From contig NC_071328.1 in NCBI RefSeq assembly GCF_010183535.1, positions 15,748,001-15,812,000 of the forward strand: a DNA stretch of 64,000 bases, written 5' to 3'. Under the pieces are notes generated by a model. That model did not search any database and had not been told where the DNA came from. It worked only from the letters and a program-made list of their open reading frames with translations. This document shows positions 41,030 through 51,650 of this stretch, in pieces. Both the position numbers and the translations under genes were made by a program. The DNA comes from Caenorhabditis remanei. Its lineage: Eukaryota; Nematoda; Chromadorea; Rhabditida; Rhabditidae. Each line of letters opens with the position of its first letter. The first letter of the stretch is position 1.

Positions 41030-42600
41030 CTTTTTCCCGGCCCGCGGCACATTAACGAATAGCCATCCGGCCCGTAGTCGGTCGCAGACATAGAACTCGC
41101 TGAGATCTACATTTTGGTATATTTTTGAGCTTATAACATTGTTTCGGCCCGGTTTGCAAGTATGCTTTTTAATTCTATTTTACCTTTAATGCGAGTTAAT
41201 TCCCAGGTGAAAACCTCTGAACTTGCGTTGTCTCTCCATTCGATGCGATCACTGAATACAGCTAATCGCCCAACTGGTGACTTTCCGGCTCCAGATTTTC
41301 TGTACTTTACGTGGTCAACGCTCATCAATGCTTCAGATTCGTCAGTCATCTGAAATTCAAGTTAAAATTTGTTTGCGGTGGGGCGCTCATTAGCTCATTG
41401 TACAGTTTGCAAAAAATTGGTAGAATAGGGTAGAACAGTTGGAAAATAGCATGAAAAATGAGCAAAATTAAGCAAAAATTGAGCAAAATTGACCGAATTT
41501 GATGAAAAAAACCAAGTAGAGGGACAAATTGCCAAACACTTGGCTAAATTACGCCAAAAAGCGGAAATTGGTGAGAAATCGACGAAAAGATACTAAAAAC
41601 TTCAGAAAATGAGATAAAAATGGTTGAGAGTCTAATTTGGGATAAACTGACCCAGAAAACGGTATAAATTAAAAATTGAAAGGAAATTGATTGAAAATAG
41701 ATGAAAAAGGTTGGAAAAAATCTGAAAAAACATCATAAATGGTCACATTTTCAATGAAAAATTCAATAAATTTAAACAAAATTTTGGGAAAAAAGGACTT
41801 TTTTGAAGCCAGGACTTGACAAGCATACTTGCAAACCTGGCCGGCCCGTAACTCGCTTCAAACTCACTATTATGAGCTGAAAAATATACCATAATGTAAA
41901 TCTCAACGAGTTCCATGTCCGTGACCTACTACGGGCGGGATATTCGTTAATGTGCCGCGGGGCGGGAAAAAGTGCCAAAAATGCGAAAATGATCACAAAA
42001 AAGCCTTTCTAGCCCGGCCCGCGGCATATTAACAAATAGCCATCCGGCCCGTAATAGGTCACAGACATAGAACTCGTTGAGATCTACATTTTCCTATATT
42101 TTTCAGCTCATAATATTGAGTTTCAAGCGAGTTACGCATGGTAAATTGGCGCCAAAGTTCAAAGTTCAAATTTTTTGATTTTTTTCTGCAAAAAAGTCAA
42201 ACTCATCATTAATGGTCACATTTTCAATGAAAAATTTCAAAAAATTAAAGAAAATTTTGGGTGCAAACCGGGCCGAAACGGGCCGACACGGGCCGGCCCG
42301 TAACTCCCTTCAAGCTCAATATTATGAGCTGAAAAATATACCAAAATGTAGATCTCAGCGAGTTCTATGTCTGTGATCTACTACGGGCCGGATGGCTATT
42401 CGTTAATATGCCGCGGGCCGGGAAAAAATGCCAAAAACGCGAAAATTGTCAAAAAAGCCTTTCTAGCCCGGCCCGCGGCACATTAACGAATAGACATCCG
42501 GCCCGTAGCAGGTCATGGACATAGAACTCGCTGAGATCTACATTTTGGTATATTTTTCAGCTCATAATATTGAGTTTGAAGCGAGTTACGAGGCGGCCGT
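41030..42600. mobile_element. Cluster of inverted GGCCCGCGGCACATTAACGA elements
   Basis: Arms with GGCCCGCGGCACATTAACGA, CATCCGGCCCGTAG and GAGATCTACATTTTGGTATA appear forward at about 41036, 42015 and 42472 and inverted ending at about 41990 and 42425. Together they form nested palindromic elements 0.5-1 kb long. A weaker relative lies at 50560-50640 and its mirror. The termini resemble a foldback transposon. The p62-like exon is enclosed by the first pair. Confidence 0.75.
41184..41349 (-). pseudogene. Orphan first exon resembling TFIIH subunit p62 (GTF2H1)
   Basis: ATG at 41349-41347 follows AATTTCAG directly, a typical trans-splice acceptor position. The 55-codon exon contains DHVKYRKSG, GRLAVFSDRIEWRDN and FTWELTRIKG, which fits the N-terminal PH-like domain of TFIIH p62 (family pattern VxxVRxKKxDGxLYxMxERIAW...IK). 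It ends at a GTAAAA donor (41183). No later p62 exon follows; the neighbouring sequence is the arm of a palindromic element. TFIIH p62 acts in transcription initiation and DNA repair, but this fragment cannot do so alone. Probably an exon carried off with its acceptor by a mobile element. Confidence 0.5.
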
Positions 42601-42609
42601 ATGAAAAAT

Positions 42610-43920
42610 AGTCGAGGAAAAGAAAAACCTAATCGATATGTATGCCAGTCGACACCACACCTGTCTCCAACACGGATAATCAAAAGAAAAATGGAAAATG
42701 AATAGAGCACCGCCCGTGTCTCAGCTAACAGCCAGATAATTTGAATATGTCTCCCCCTTATGACAACCAGCTGGGGCCGTCTCTTCTCTCTCGGGGCGAA
42801 ACGTGTTGTTGTTGCCCTTTCCTCTCGATGTCTTTTCCTGTAGAATCTCGTCGCTCTCTACCTGTCTGCGTTTCTTCTCACTATCTTTGGTATTTGTGTA
42901 CAAAGAGAAGGGGGTATAAGGGGAGCGTCTCTTCGACGACACGTCCTTCAGCTCTTCCTCTCGTCGTCTGCGTCTCCCGATGAAAAGATTATTATAATGA
43001 GGGGACAAGAGGAGTGGTAGGATATGGAGTACGGAGGCCACGCCTTTTTTCCAAGACAAACAGACACACAGACAGACATGATGCGATTTGAGCTATTATG
43101 GAGTGGAAAACGTGATATTCAGATTCAGCGCGTCGAGAGGTTTCAGAAAAGTATAATCATGCCTAGGTTTGGTGAGAGTTGGGGTACCGCCACGAAAACT
43201 ACAGTAATCCATTCCTGGGTTACTGTAGCTTTCGTGGTGAGACCCAATGTGGTGGGAATCTAGGCATAATTATACTTTTCTGAAAGCTCTCAACGGCCTG
43301 AGTCTAAATATTTTACCTAAAATCTGAAAATCATACAAAACTTTTGAAATCTACAGTACCCTTTATGGAAATCGTGTCGAGACCCAGCTTGTTGGTACTT
43401 TTCTGAAAGCTCCCGACGAGCCAAATCAGGATGGTTGAAAATTTCGGGGATTATCCGAAAACAGACTGTAGTTTTTGTCACTTTTTCGGAAAATGATCGA
43501 TTTCCCCCTCTCACCATCTCCCCCCTCGACGACCCCCGTCCCGATGTAATCTAACGGACCGTCCGTTCGTTTTTTGTGTATTCGGGTGGTCCCTTTTTCT
43601 CCGAGGCCACCAACCGCGCACACTAATGTTAAACTCCGTCCGAGACGGTCTGAGGGGTCCGTTTCTCTCACCATCTCCTGAAAACACACACTATTTCTTT
43701 GTGCGCGCGGGGCGGGAGAGGAGTATGGTGGTGATGGTCCGGTAGCCATCGATGTTTCTTTTGTTAATAAGACGGGTTGTACAAGTTTTGTAGGATTTAT
43801 ATCACAAATCATTGAAAAAACCGTTCCAATCTAGAGCGAACCTTAGGACCTCAGATGGGAGGTACTGCTTAATTGGGTAGCACTTCTGAAACAGTACGGC
43901 TCTTATTGAGGACATTTTTG
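42610..43920. other. Intergenic region with one small palindrome
   Basis: I see no splice-bounded coding region here. At 43141-43292 a palindromic element has arms TTCAGAAAAGTATAATCATG and CATAATTATACTTTTCTGAA around an inner inverted pair (CCACGAAAACTACAGTAA / TTACTGTAGCTTTCGTGG). Confidence 0.55.
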
Positions 43921-44067
43921 CAGTAAAATGCAGACAGATCTTGTCAGTTTTTTAAGCACAGAGACCTTTATAAATTCCTACAACCTGGACCTAGAGATCG
44001 CCAATTTGTCTGTCTGTTTGTCCTCCTCCTCGCTAACTTCATAACTTCATGATCCCCACTTTTTCAG

Positions 44068-46304
44068 ATGTCATCGTCAAACCTGACACCGGGCCAAAAA
44101 TTTATTAGAATGGTGATGAAGATAAATGTGAGTTTTTTCAGCTTGGTGACCAAGCTTACTGTACTTTTAATTACCGTACCACAGTTTTAAATGTTTTTCT
44201 TAAAGCTTAGAACTATCCGAATCGAAAATCTAACGATCATACTGTTCGAAATGTTCAAAGCATTTTTTTCTAAGACTTCCACCTGTCTGTGTGTCTGTTT
44301 GTCCCGCTACACCACAAATTAATACCAAAATTGATATCAATTGATCAATGACTTCCAGAGCGACCCCAATTCGTACATTTACGAGATTCCGTCAGAGGAA
44401 ACGCTGAACGATGACGTGTCCACGGAGCCTAATGTCCAAAAGAATCCATTTCTGGAAACTTTGCATAGAAGATTGGATCAGATGATGGAAGCGGAAGGAG
44501 AAGTCGAGGAGAAGGTTGGTAGAAAATCTCTGTTTTCTCTCAAAAAATCAGTCAAAAATCATGGATTTCGAATGTAATTCTGTCAGACAAATTACAAAAA
44601 AAGACAAAAATGACCTAAAAATTGTCAAAAATTGCATTTTTTGACAGAAAATCTAATATTTCGGTTCAGAAACGAGTCAAAAATTGTGATCTTTGGCATA
44701 AAATTAGTCAAAAACCCTGTCTATCTGAAAATTGACTACCCACTACCGTATTCCAGAACGACTCTTCGGATTCGGATGACGGCGACAGTAGTGACGATGA
44801 GTTCTTGCAGGAGATTAACGGTGACCAGGAGCAAGACCTACAACCATCAACAGAGGAGAACACTGTCGGAGAGCCGCGTGATTTGGCTGAAAGTGTGTGC
44901 AGCATTTTGAGAAGACGGATGGAGGTGTCATGGGATAAGGAGAAAGTGAGCCCTTGAAAATTTCCAATCTTTTAAAGTGATTTTCATCCAAAATTTAGAT
45001 TTTTAGCGTGATTTTCATCATTTCTACACTAAAAACTACGATTTTTAAGTTAAAATCGTTATTTTTTGAACAAAAATAACAATTTTTGAGTAATTTTTAG
45101 TCAAAAATCCCAATTTTTGCAATAGTTAGTCTAGCTGTCTCAATTTTACCGATTCTTTTTATTAATTTTTGAGATTTCGTCCCATAACTTTATTAGTTTT
45201 AATTGGATCAACACACTTTTTATACCATAAGAAAGCCCGTATTTTTCTCTATCGATATAACCTGATTTCAAATTTCAGATTACGCCCCAAATAGCCGGAG
45301 TGTACCCAGGAGCATCTCAAGTTAACCAGCCACCGGCAGAAGCGGCGGAAATCAGAGAATTGAAGTTGGCACTGGAAAAAGAGAGAAAAGAACATAAGGA
45401 AACGTAAGTAATCCAGATTTGGGATAAGTTTTGGGATAATTACCACTTTCCGAGTAAATTGCGTTTTAGAGCTAATTAGTGCCATGTGGAAAGCCATGTC
45501 GACTATTTTTTGCTATTTTCAGTCGTTTTAGAGCCAAATTATGCTGATCTGACTGTCCCGAAACTGAATTCCATGGAGAATGCTTGAATTCCATGGAGAA
45601 TGCGATGGCGAGAATTCGTGGCTGAAAAATGGAAAAATTGGTCAGAAATTAGAGATTTTCAGTCAGATTTATTGCTAAATGGTCGAATTTTCAGATTTTC
45701 AGCTTTTCTGTGATTTAAGCGATTCAAACTGTTAAAAACTGTCTAAATTCCAGATTATCAGCCGGAAATGACTAGAAATCAAGTCTTGGAGCAGTGTTTG
45801 CCGATTTCAAGGGATTTCGAGCTCAATTTCAACTCTAAATGACTGGAAATTGGTCTTTCGGGCTGATAATCGAGGGTTGGATCAGTTTTTTCAAGATTTG
45901 AATGCTTCCGACTGTCAAAAAAGGCCCAAATTAACAATTTTCAGCTCTAAATGACAGAAGATAAAGGTTTGGAGCAGTGTTTGACAGTTTTGAGCACAAA
46001 ATTGAGAGTTTCAGCATCAAAAATATAAAAAAAACTGAAAATCGAGAATCGAGCGGTTTGAAGTAGGAATTTTTTATAGCGTAAAAAAGTTTCCCCCAAA
46101 AAATTTTCAATTAAGTTTTTCAAAAAAAAAATCCTCATTTCCAGGAGTCTCCGAGAACATTATGCTCGGTCAGCTGGCTCGTTGCGGTACGGGATGTTTC
46201 GATTTGGTGTTGGATGTGGAGAAGTGCAAATATGGAATGGAAATTCCACAGAATGTCGTCATGGGTGCCGGTTATTACGGTGGATTCGCTGGATCGCCGA
46301 ATGC
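44068..46304 (+). CDS. Unidentified acidic protein gene, plus-strand copy in palindrome 1
   Basis: Exons 44068-44127, 44359-44514, 44757-44945 and 45279-45403, then a candidate 46145-46304. Exons 1-3 join in phase 0; the fourth ends in phase 2. The ATG directly follows CTTTTTCAG, a trans-splice-like acceptor. The product starts [20 protein letters not shown]; exon 3 is strongly acidic ([20 protein letters not shown]) and exon 4 ends in a coiled-coil-like [16 protein letters not shown]. The spacer exon reads naturally in one frame ([20 protein letters not shown], later [11 protein letters not shown]), but the splice phase puts translation in another frame. So either the join differs or a frameshift occurred. 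Family not recognised. Confidence 0.55.
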
Positions 46305-46725
46305 GTGAGTTTTGGGAGCGGAAAGGCTGAAAATCGACGATTTTTGAGCTCAGAATGCTTAAAATCGCAGAAATAGGAGCTTTGAGTGCTGAAATTGACT
46401 GAAAATCTCAATTTTGGGGTCAAAATTGGCAAAACTTGCTCCAAGTGCTGATTTTCAGTAATTTTGAGCTGAAAATCTCAATTTTGTGCTCAAAATTGGT
46501 AAAAACCACACTTTTTCTCGCCATCGCATTCTCCATGGAATTCAAGCATTCTCCATGGAATTCAGTTTCGGGACAGTCAGATCAGCATAATTTGGCTCTA
46601 AAACGACTGAAAATAGCAAAAAATAGTCGACATGGCTTTCCACATGGCACTAATTAGCTCTAAAACGCAATTTACTCGGAAAGTGGTAATTATCCCAAAA
46701 CTTATCCCAAATCTGGATTACTTAC

Positions 46726-48061
46726 GTTTCCTTATGTTCTTTTCTCTCTTTTTCCAGTGCCAACTTCAATTCTCTGATTTCCGCCGCTTCTGCCGGTGGC
46801 TGGTTAACTTGAGATGCTCCTGGGTACACTCCGGCTATTTGGGGCGTAATCTGAAATTTGAAATCAGGTTATATCGATAGAGAAAAATACGGGCTTTCTT
46901 ATGGTATAAAAAGTGTGTTGATCCAATTAAAACTAATAAAGTTATGGGACGAAATCTCAAAAATTAATAAAAAGAATCGGTAAAATTGAGACAGCTAGAC
47001 TAACTATTGCAAAAATTGGGATTTTTGACTAAAAATTACTCAAAAATTGTTATTTTTGTTCAAAAAATAACGATTTTAACTTAAAAATCGTAGTTTTTAG
47101 TGTAGAAATGATGAAAATCACGCTAAAAATCTAAATTTTGGATGAAAATCACTTTAAAAGATTGGAAATTTTCAAGGGCTCACTTTCTCCTTATCCCATG
47201 ACACCTCCATCCGTCTTCTCAAAATGCTGCACACACTTTCAGCCAAATCACGCGGCTCTCCGACAGTGTTCTCCTCTGTTGATGGTTGTAGGTCTTGCTC
47301 CTGGTCACCGTTAATCTCCTGCAAGAACTCATCGTCACTACTGTCGCCGTCATCCGAATCCGAAGAGTCGTTCTGGAATACGGTAGTGGGTAGTCAATTT
47401 TCAGATAGACAGGGTTTTTGACTAATTTTATGCCAAAGATCACAATTTTTGACTCGTTTCTGAACCGAAATATTAGATTTTCTGTCAAAAAATGCAATTT
47501 TTGACAATTTTTAGGTCATTTTTGTCTTTTTTTGTAATTTGTCTGACAGAATTACATTCGAAATCCATGATTTTTGACTGATTTTTTGAGAGAAAACAGA
47601 GATTTTCTACCAACCTTCTCCTCGACTTCTCCTTCCGCTTCCATCATCTGATCCAATCTTCTATGCAAAGTTTCCAGAAATGGATTCTTTTGGACATTAG
47701 GCTCCGTGGACACGTCATCGTTCAGCGTTTCCTCTGACGGAATCTCGTAAATGTACGAATTGGGGTCGCTCTGGAAGTCATTGATCAATTGATATCAATT
47801 TTGGTATTAATTTGTGGTGTAGCGGGACAAACAGACACACAGACAGGTGGAAGTCTTAGAAAAAAATGCTTTGAACATTTCGAACAGTATGATCGTTAGA
47901 TTTTCGATTCGGATAGTTCTAAGCTTTAAGAAAAACATTTAAAACTGTGGTACGGTAATTAAAAGTACAGTAAGCTTGGTCACCAAGCTGAAAAAACTCA
48001 CATTTATCTTCATCACCATTCTAATAAATTTTTGGCCCGGTGTCAGGTTTGACGATGACAT
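46726..48061 (-). pseudogene. Mirror copy of the unidentified gene, exons 1-4 only
   Basis: Exons 48061-48002, 47770-47615, 47372-47184 and 46850-46726, mirror images of the plus-strand copy with identical translation. Reading on past exon 4 enters the shared spacer in reverse, so this copy has no sensible continuation. The two copies are convergent, and read-through from either would give a hairpin RNA. Confidence 0.65.
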
Positions 48062-48207
48062 CTGAAAAAGTGGGGATCATGAAGTTATGAAGTTAGCGAG
48101 GAGGAGGACAAACAGACAGACAAATTGGCGATCTCTAGGTCCAGGTTGTAGGAATTTATAAAGGTCTCTGTGCTTAAAAAACTGACAAGATCTGTCTGCA
48201 TTTTACT

Positions 48208-48620
48208 CACCGCCCCCATTTGAGTTATGCGCCTTTAAAGGTAGCTGTTTCAACAAGTTCCCTACCATCTATGCAACCTTTTTTGCGCCGAAGGCGCCCC
48301 AGACTATTCTAGCGCCGCAGGCGCCCCAGACGATTCAAGCGCCGCAGGCACCTTAGCGATCCTAGCGCCGCAGGCACCCCTCTCAACAGTGGGTGATAAT
48401 TTTTGTGCGCATTGTGCCCAATTAACGGACCAGTCGACCCCAAAATTACCTCAATTTTTTCAAATTATTCTAGATATCCCGTTATCTCTATATCCTCTGG
48501 TCTATCACCTCTCTCCTCATCAGCCTCCTCGGTTGCTCCCCTCTATCAAAAAACTGACAACTACAAAAATGTAACCCTGGTTTTTATCTACAATTTAGTA
48601 ATTGCTTCTTTTTTTTGAAG
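48208..48620 (+). pseudogene. Truncated sru exon 2 with flanking MITE and minisatellite
   Basis: 48208-48544 duplicates the interval around 55889-56345: MITE end CCGCCCCCATTTGAGTTATG, minisatellite (48281-48387), the phrase GATAATTTTTGTG, and an exon starting at 48474 after TTATTCTAG. The exon matches the first ~71 bases of sru exon 2 (56278) and is then cut at about 48544 and fused to an inner MITE segment (CTATCAAAAAACTGACAACT). It is a broken direct duplicate. Confidence 0.65.
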
Positions 48621-49209
48621 ACCTCCTCTGTTTTCCCTTGCCGGCGGTGTTAGAATCTAGAGCTGGAGTGTCATGACATGTCTGTGACGCTAAAATGCTT
48701 ATCTACAAAAGACATATATCTCAAAAGTGGGCGGAGCTAGACTAAATCCAGAAAAACATTTTCAAAGCTGACAACTTCCCGCAGGCACACCAGGCCACTT
48801 TTGCGTCGGAGGTGCGCCAGGCCACAATTTCGGCCTTATTTTGTAATAAAAAGCCTCTGAAAATAGTTATATTTGTGTTAAAATTCATTTTTCGGTAAAA
48901 ACTGATAACTTTGCTGCAAAAAATCTCAAAAAATATCAGTAAGGAATGCGGAAAACACCGGAGCTACAGAAAAGTTGTCAACTACAAAAATGTTGCCCTA
49001 GTTTCGGTCTACGAAATTACTTAGTTTTGTAAAATTCAAATAAAAATGAGCAGCGTGACGGACTCTCAAGGTTACCCATTTTTTCAGTGCGCCGAAGGCG
49101 CTCCAGCCTGTTCTATAAATGCATTCTAGCGTCGCAGACATGTCACGACATTTTTGAGTCGAAGGCGCGCCAGCTCATGAAATTTTTCATATTTTTATCA
49201 AAAACCAAC

Positions 49210-49665
49210 CTTCAAATGTCTCTTCGGATGAAACAACACCAGCACCCTTATCAAACAAAACATGACCGTATACAACTGAGAAATATACTCAAATCCATAA
49301 ACAGCCGCCACCAAATACCTTATAAAACTATCTGGTTTCATAGTTGACGCATAGAAAGTGACAGCAGATGTAAATGGTATACGGTAGACGAGAGAATCCA
49401 ACATTGTGCAAATAATATTCATAAATTGCATAGATAAAAACGATTTGAATACGTAGGGATGAATTTCACGGCCAGTGGAAGAGTTTTTCTTTTTTTGATA
49501 AAATAGGAACATTTTTGAAGTTGAATAAATAGTGGGCAGGAGACAGATAAATAAGAATAATATATAGATAGAGACATAGTCGAAATTATAAGAAAATGAT
49601 TGATATTCAGGGAATTGGGAGATAGGGCGATACGCGTTTCGAGCGAGATCAGATGGCATCGGCAT
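49210..49665 (-). pseudogene. Mirror copy of sru exon 1 (left arm)
   Basis: The same exon as 54164-54619 in mirror orientation, open for 152 codons with the same start and donor. It differs at a few clustered positions: DYVSIYILF against DYVTSYILF, AAVYG against AALYG, CLIRV against CFVRV. No exons 2-4 follow on the minus strand beyond 49210, so it cannot make a full receptor. Confidence 0.65.
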
Positions 49666-51499
49666 GTGCTCTGCCTTGTCTGAAAAAGAAGAAGACATGT
49701 GTGGTGTCACGAAACAGAGGTCAAGACATGTATTTATCATGAAAAACATGTTCAGTCATGCGTATATGGAGTCTAGCAGGGGTTGGACTTTTTGGAATAT
49801 GACTGCATCTAAGGTGCGCCAGATCACCAAATTTTACAATTTGGGCGTTTTCCGTATGTCTGCGTGTCTGAATGTCCAGATTTCTGCGTTTCTAGCTATT
49901 TCTGGGTTATTTTTAACCTAAAAACGAATCCGAGACGCGCCAGACTCAATATATAATAAATTTCATCCAATTTTCAGCCAGAAACGCATCAAAGGTGCGC
50001 CAGACCACCAGATTGGGACTTTTCCGTCTGTATGGTTGGGGTTGATAATCTGAGAACAAATAAGACATGTCACGTTTTTTCTAGAAATCGAGATGAAACA
50101 GAGTTCAAGAAATGTATTTATCATGAAAAACATATCCAGTCATGCGTATATGGAGTCTAGCAGGGTTGGGTTTGAACTTTTTGGAATATGATGAATAATT
50201 CTCCACATGAATCAAGCCACTTGTTTCGTGTGGAGCGCTGAATAAGGAAGATTATGGAGTCAGTTTGGAGTTATGGAACGTGACCTATATCATTGGAAAG
50301 TTGTGAAAACGCTGATTCCAAATATATAGTCAGCTTTTGCCCTCGAGGCCTGATATTTGAGAAAAACAAGTTTGGGAAAGTAGCATTGGGAGAGTGCTCT
50401 GCTTTGTCTGAAAAAGAAGAAGACATGTGTGGTGTCACGAAACAGAGGTCAAGAAATGTATTTATCAAGAAAAACATGTTCAGTCATGCGTATATGGAGT
50501 CTAGCAGGTTGGACTTTTTGGAATATGATAAATATTTGCTATTATACACAGTCACGTAGCTCGTTTCAAAATGAATATTATCAGCTGAAAAATATGCGGA
50601 AATGTATATCCCAGCGAGCTCTATATCAGAAGTGAGTTTTATTTCGACAATATGAAACGAACTTCAAAAATATGAAGTTAATATGTTGTATCGACTTCTG
50701 ACTTCCGGGTTTCAAATTCGGCTGCTTTTTCGGGGCTACTGGTAGGGGATAAGAAAAATTTCGGAATTTTTTATGCTCGAAGGGTAGTAATACCATTAAT
50801 AGAACATATTAACTTCATATTTTTTAAGTTCGTTTCATATTGTCGAAATAAAACTCACTTCCGTCTAACTTCCGATAGAATCTATATCTGCGGCCTACTA
50901 CGATCCGGATGGGTATTTCTAAATTTTACATGCCGTAAAAACGGTATTAGAGCGACATGTCGCTTTATTTTTCGAACAAGTTTTTGTCGTTATATTAGAG
51001 GCTGTCGTTTTATTTTTCGAACAAAGTTCTAAAAGCCAGCCAGGTTCGATTTATGCGAATAAACGTGAAATCAGAAGAAAAAACATGAAAAATTAATGAA
51101 AAAACAACGAAAATACCCAAAAACAGGGTGTCGGTCTATTTTTCGAAGCTTAATTGTGCTGTCGTTCTATTAACTTGGATAAAGGACGCCCTACCTCAAC
51201 CTTCAGAAATTAATCTATATCTTAATAAAAAATTTCGGTGAAAATTTCATGCATTTTATCGAATTTCAGCCGATTTTAAGCTAGTGCCGTCATTAGACAG
51301 ACTGAAAGAAGAAGCATGAAAACATCTGTCTCGACATGTGCCTCATTAGTTAAGTTGGTCAAACTTAGAAAAAAAAGAGTACATGTTCTCACTTTTATGT
51401 TTTTTTTCATGCGCATGAAAAATAGTTTGCAAATTTCTGTCTAATGACGACACTAGCTTAAATCCGGCTGAAATTCGATAAAATGCATTTGATCAGCCT

Positions 51500-51650
51500 A
51501 TGTTGTTGTACCGGAAAATGCGTCAAAGGCACGCCAGCCGACTTCAAGTTTTGATAAAATTAGGAGTCCGGCGTACCTTTGGCGCGTTTAAAAGACAGAA
51601 TTTGATTTTTGGTAAAGCCTGGGGCGCCTTGGACGCGTTTTTCAGTTAGG
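51500..51650. repeat. ACGCGTC / GGCGCGCC repeat in palindrome arm
   Basis: Copies of GCGTCAAAGGCACGCCAG and GGCGCCTTGGACGCGTTTTT, mirrored at 52190-52320. It is the same family as the patches at 34 kb and 37 kb, so the palindrome formed after these repeats were in place. Confidence 0.7.

Larger units (their letters stand above)
43922..48207. repeat. Large palindrome 1: ~1.69-kb inverted arms
   Basis: The left arm (43922 to about 45610) is the reverse complement of the right arm (about 46520-48207). Paired coordinates sum to 92129, shifting to 92130 inside a single one-base difference near 45570/46560. I found no substitutions in the parts compared. The spacer is about 0.9 kb and contains exon 5 of the left gene copy. 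The right arm ends abruptly at 48207, where a MITE half-element and sru-related sequence begin. Confidence 0.95.

Noticed and set aside
42721..43059. 112-codon minus-strand frame
   Set aside because: No splice signals, no recognisable family, and composition is ordinary for intergenic sequence here.
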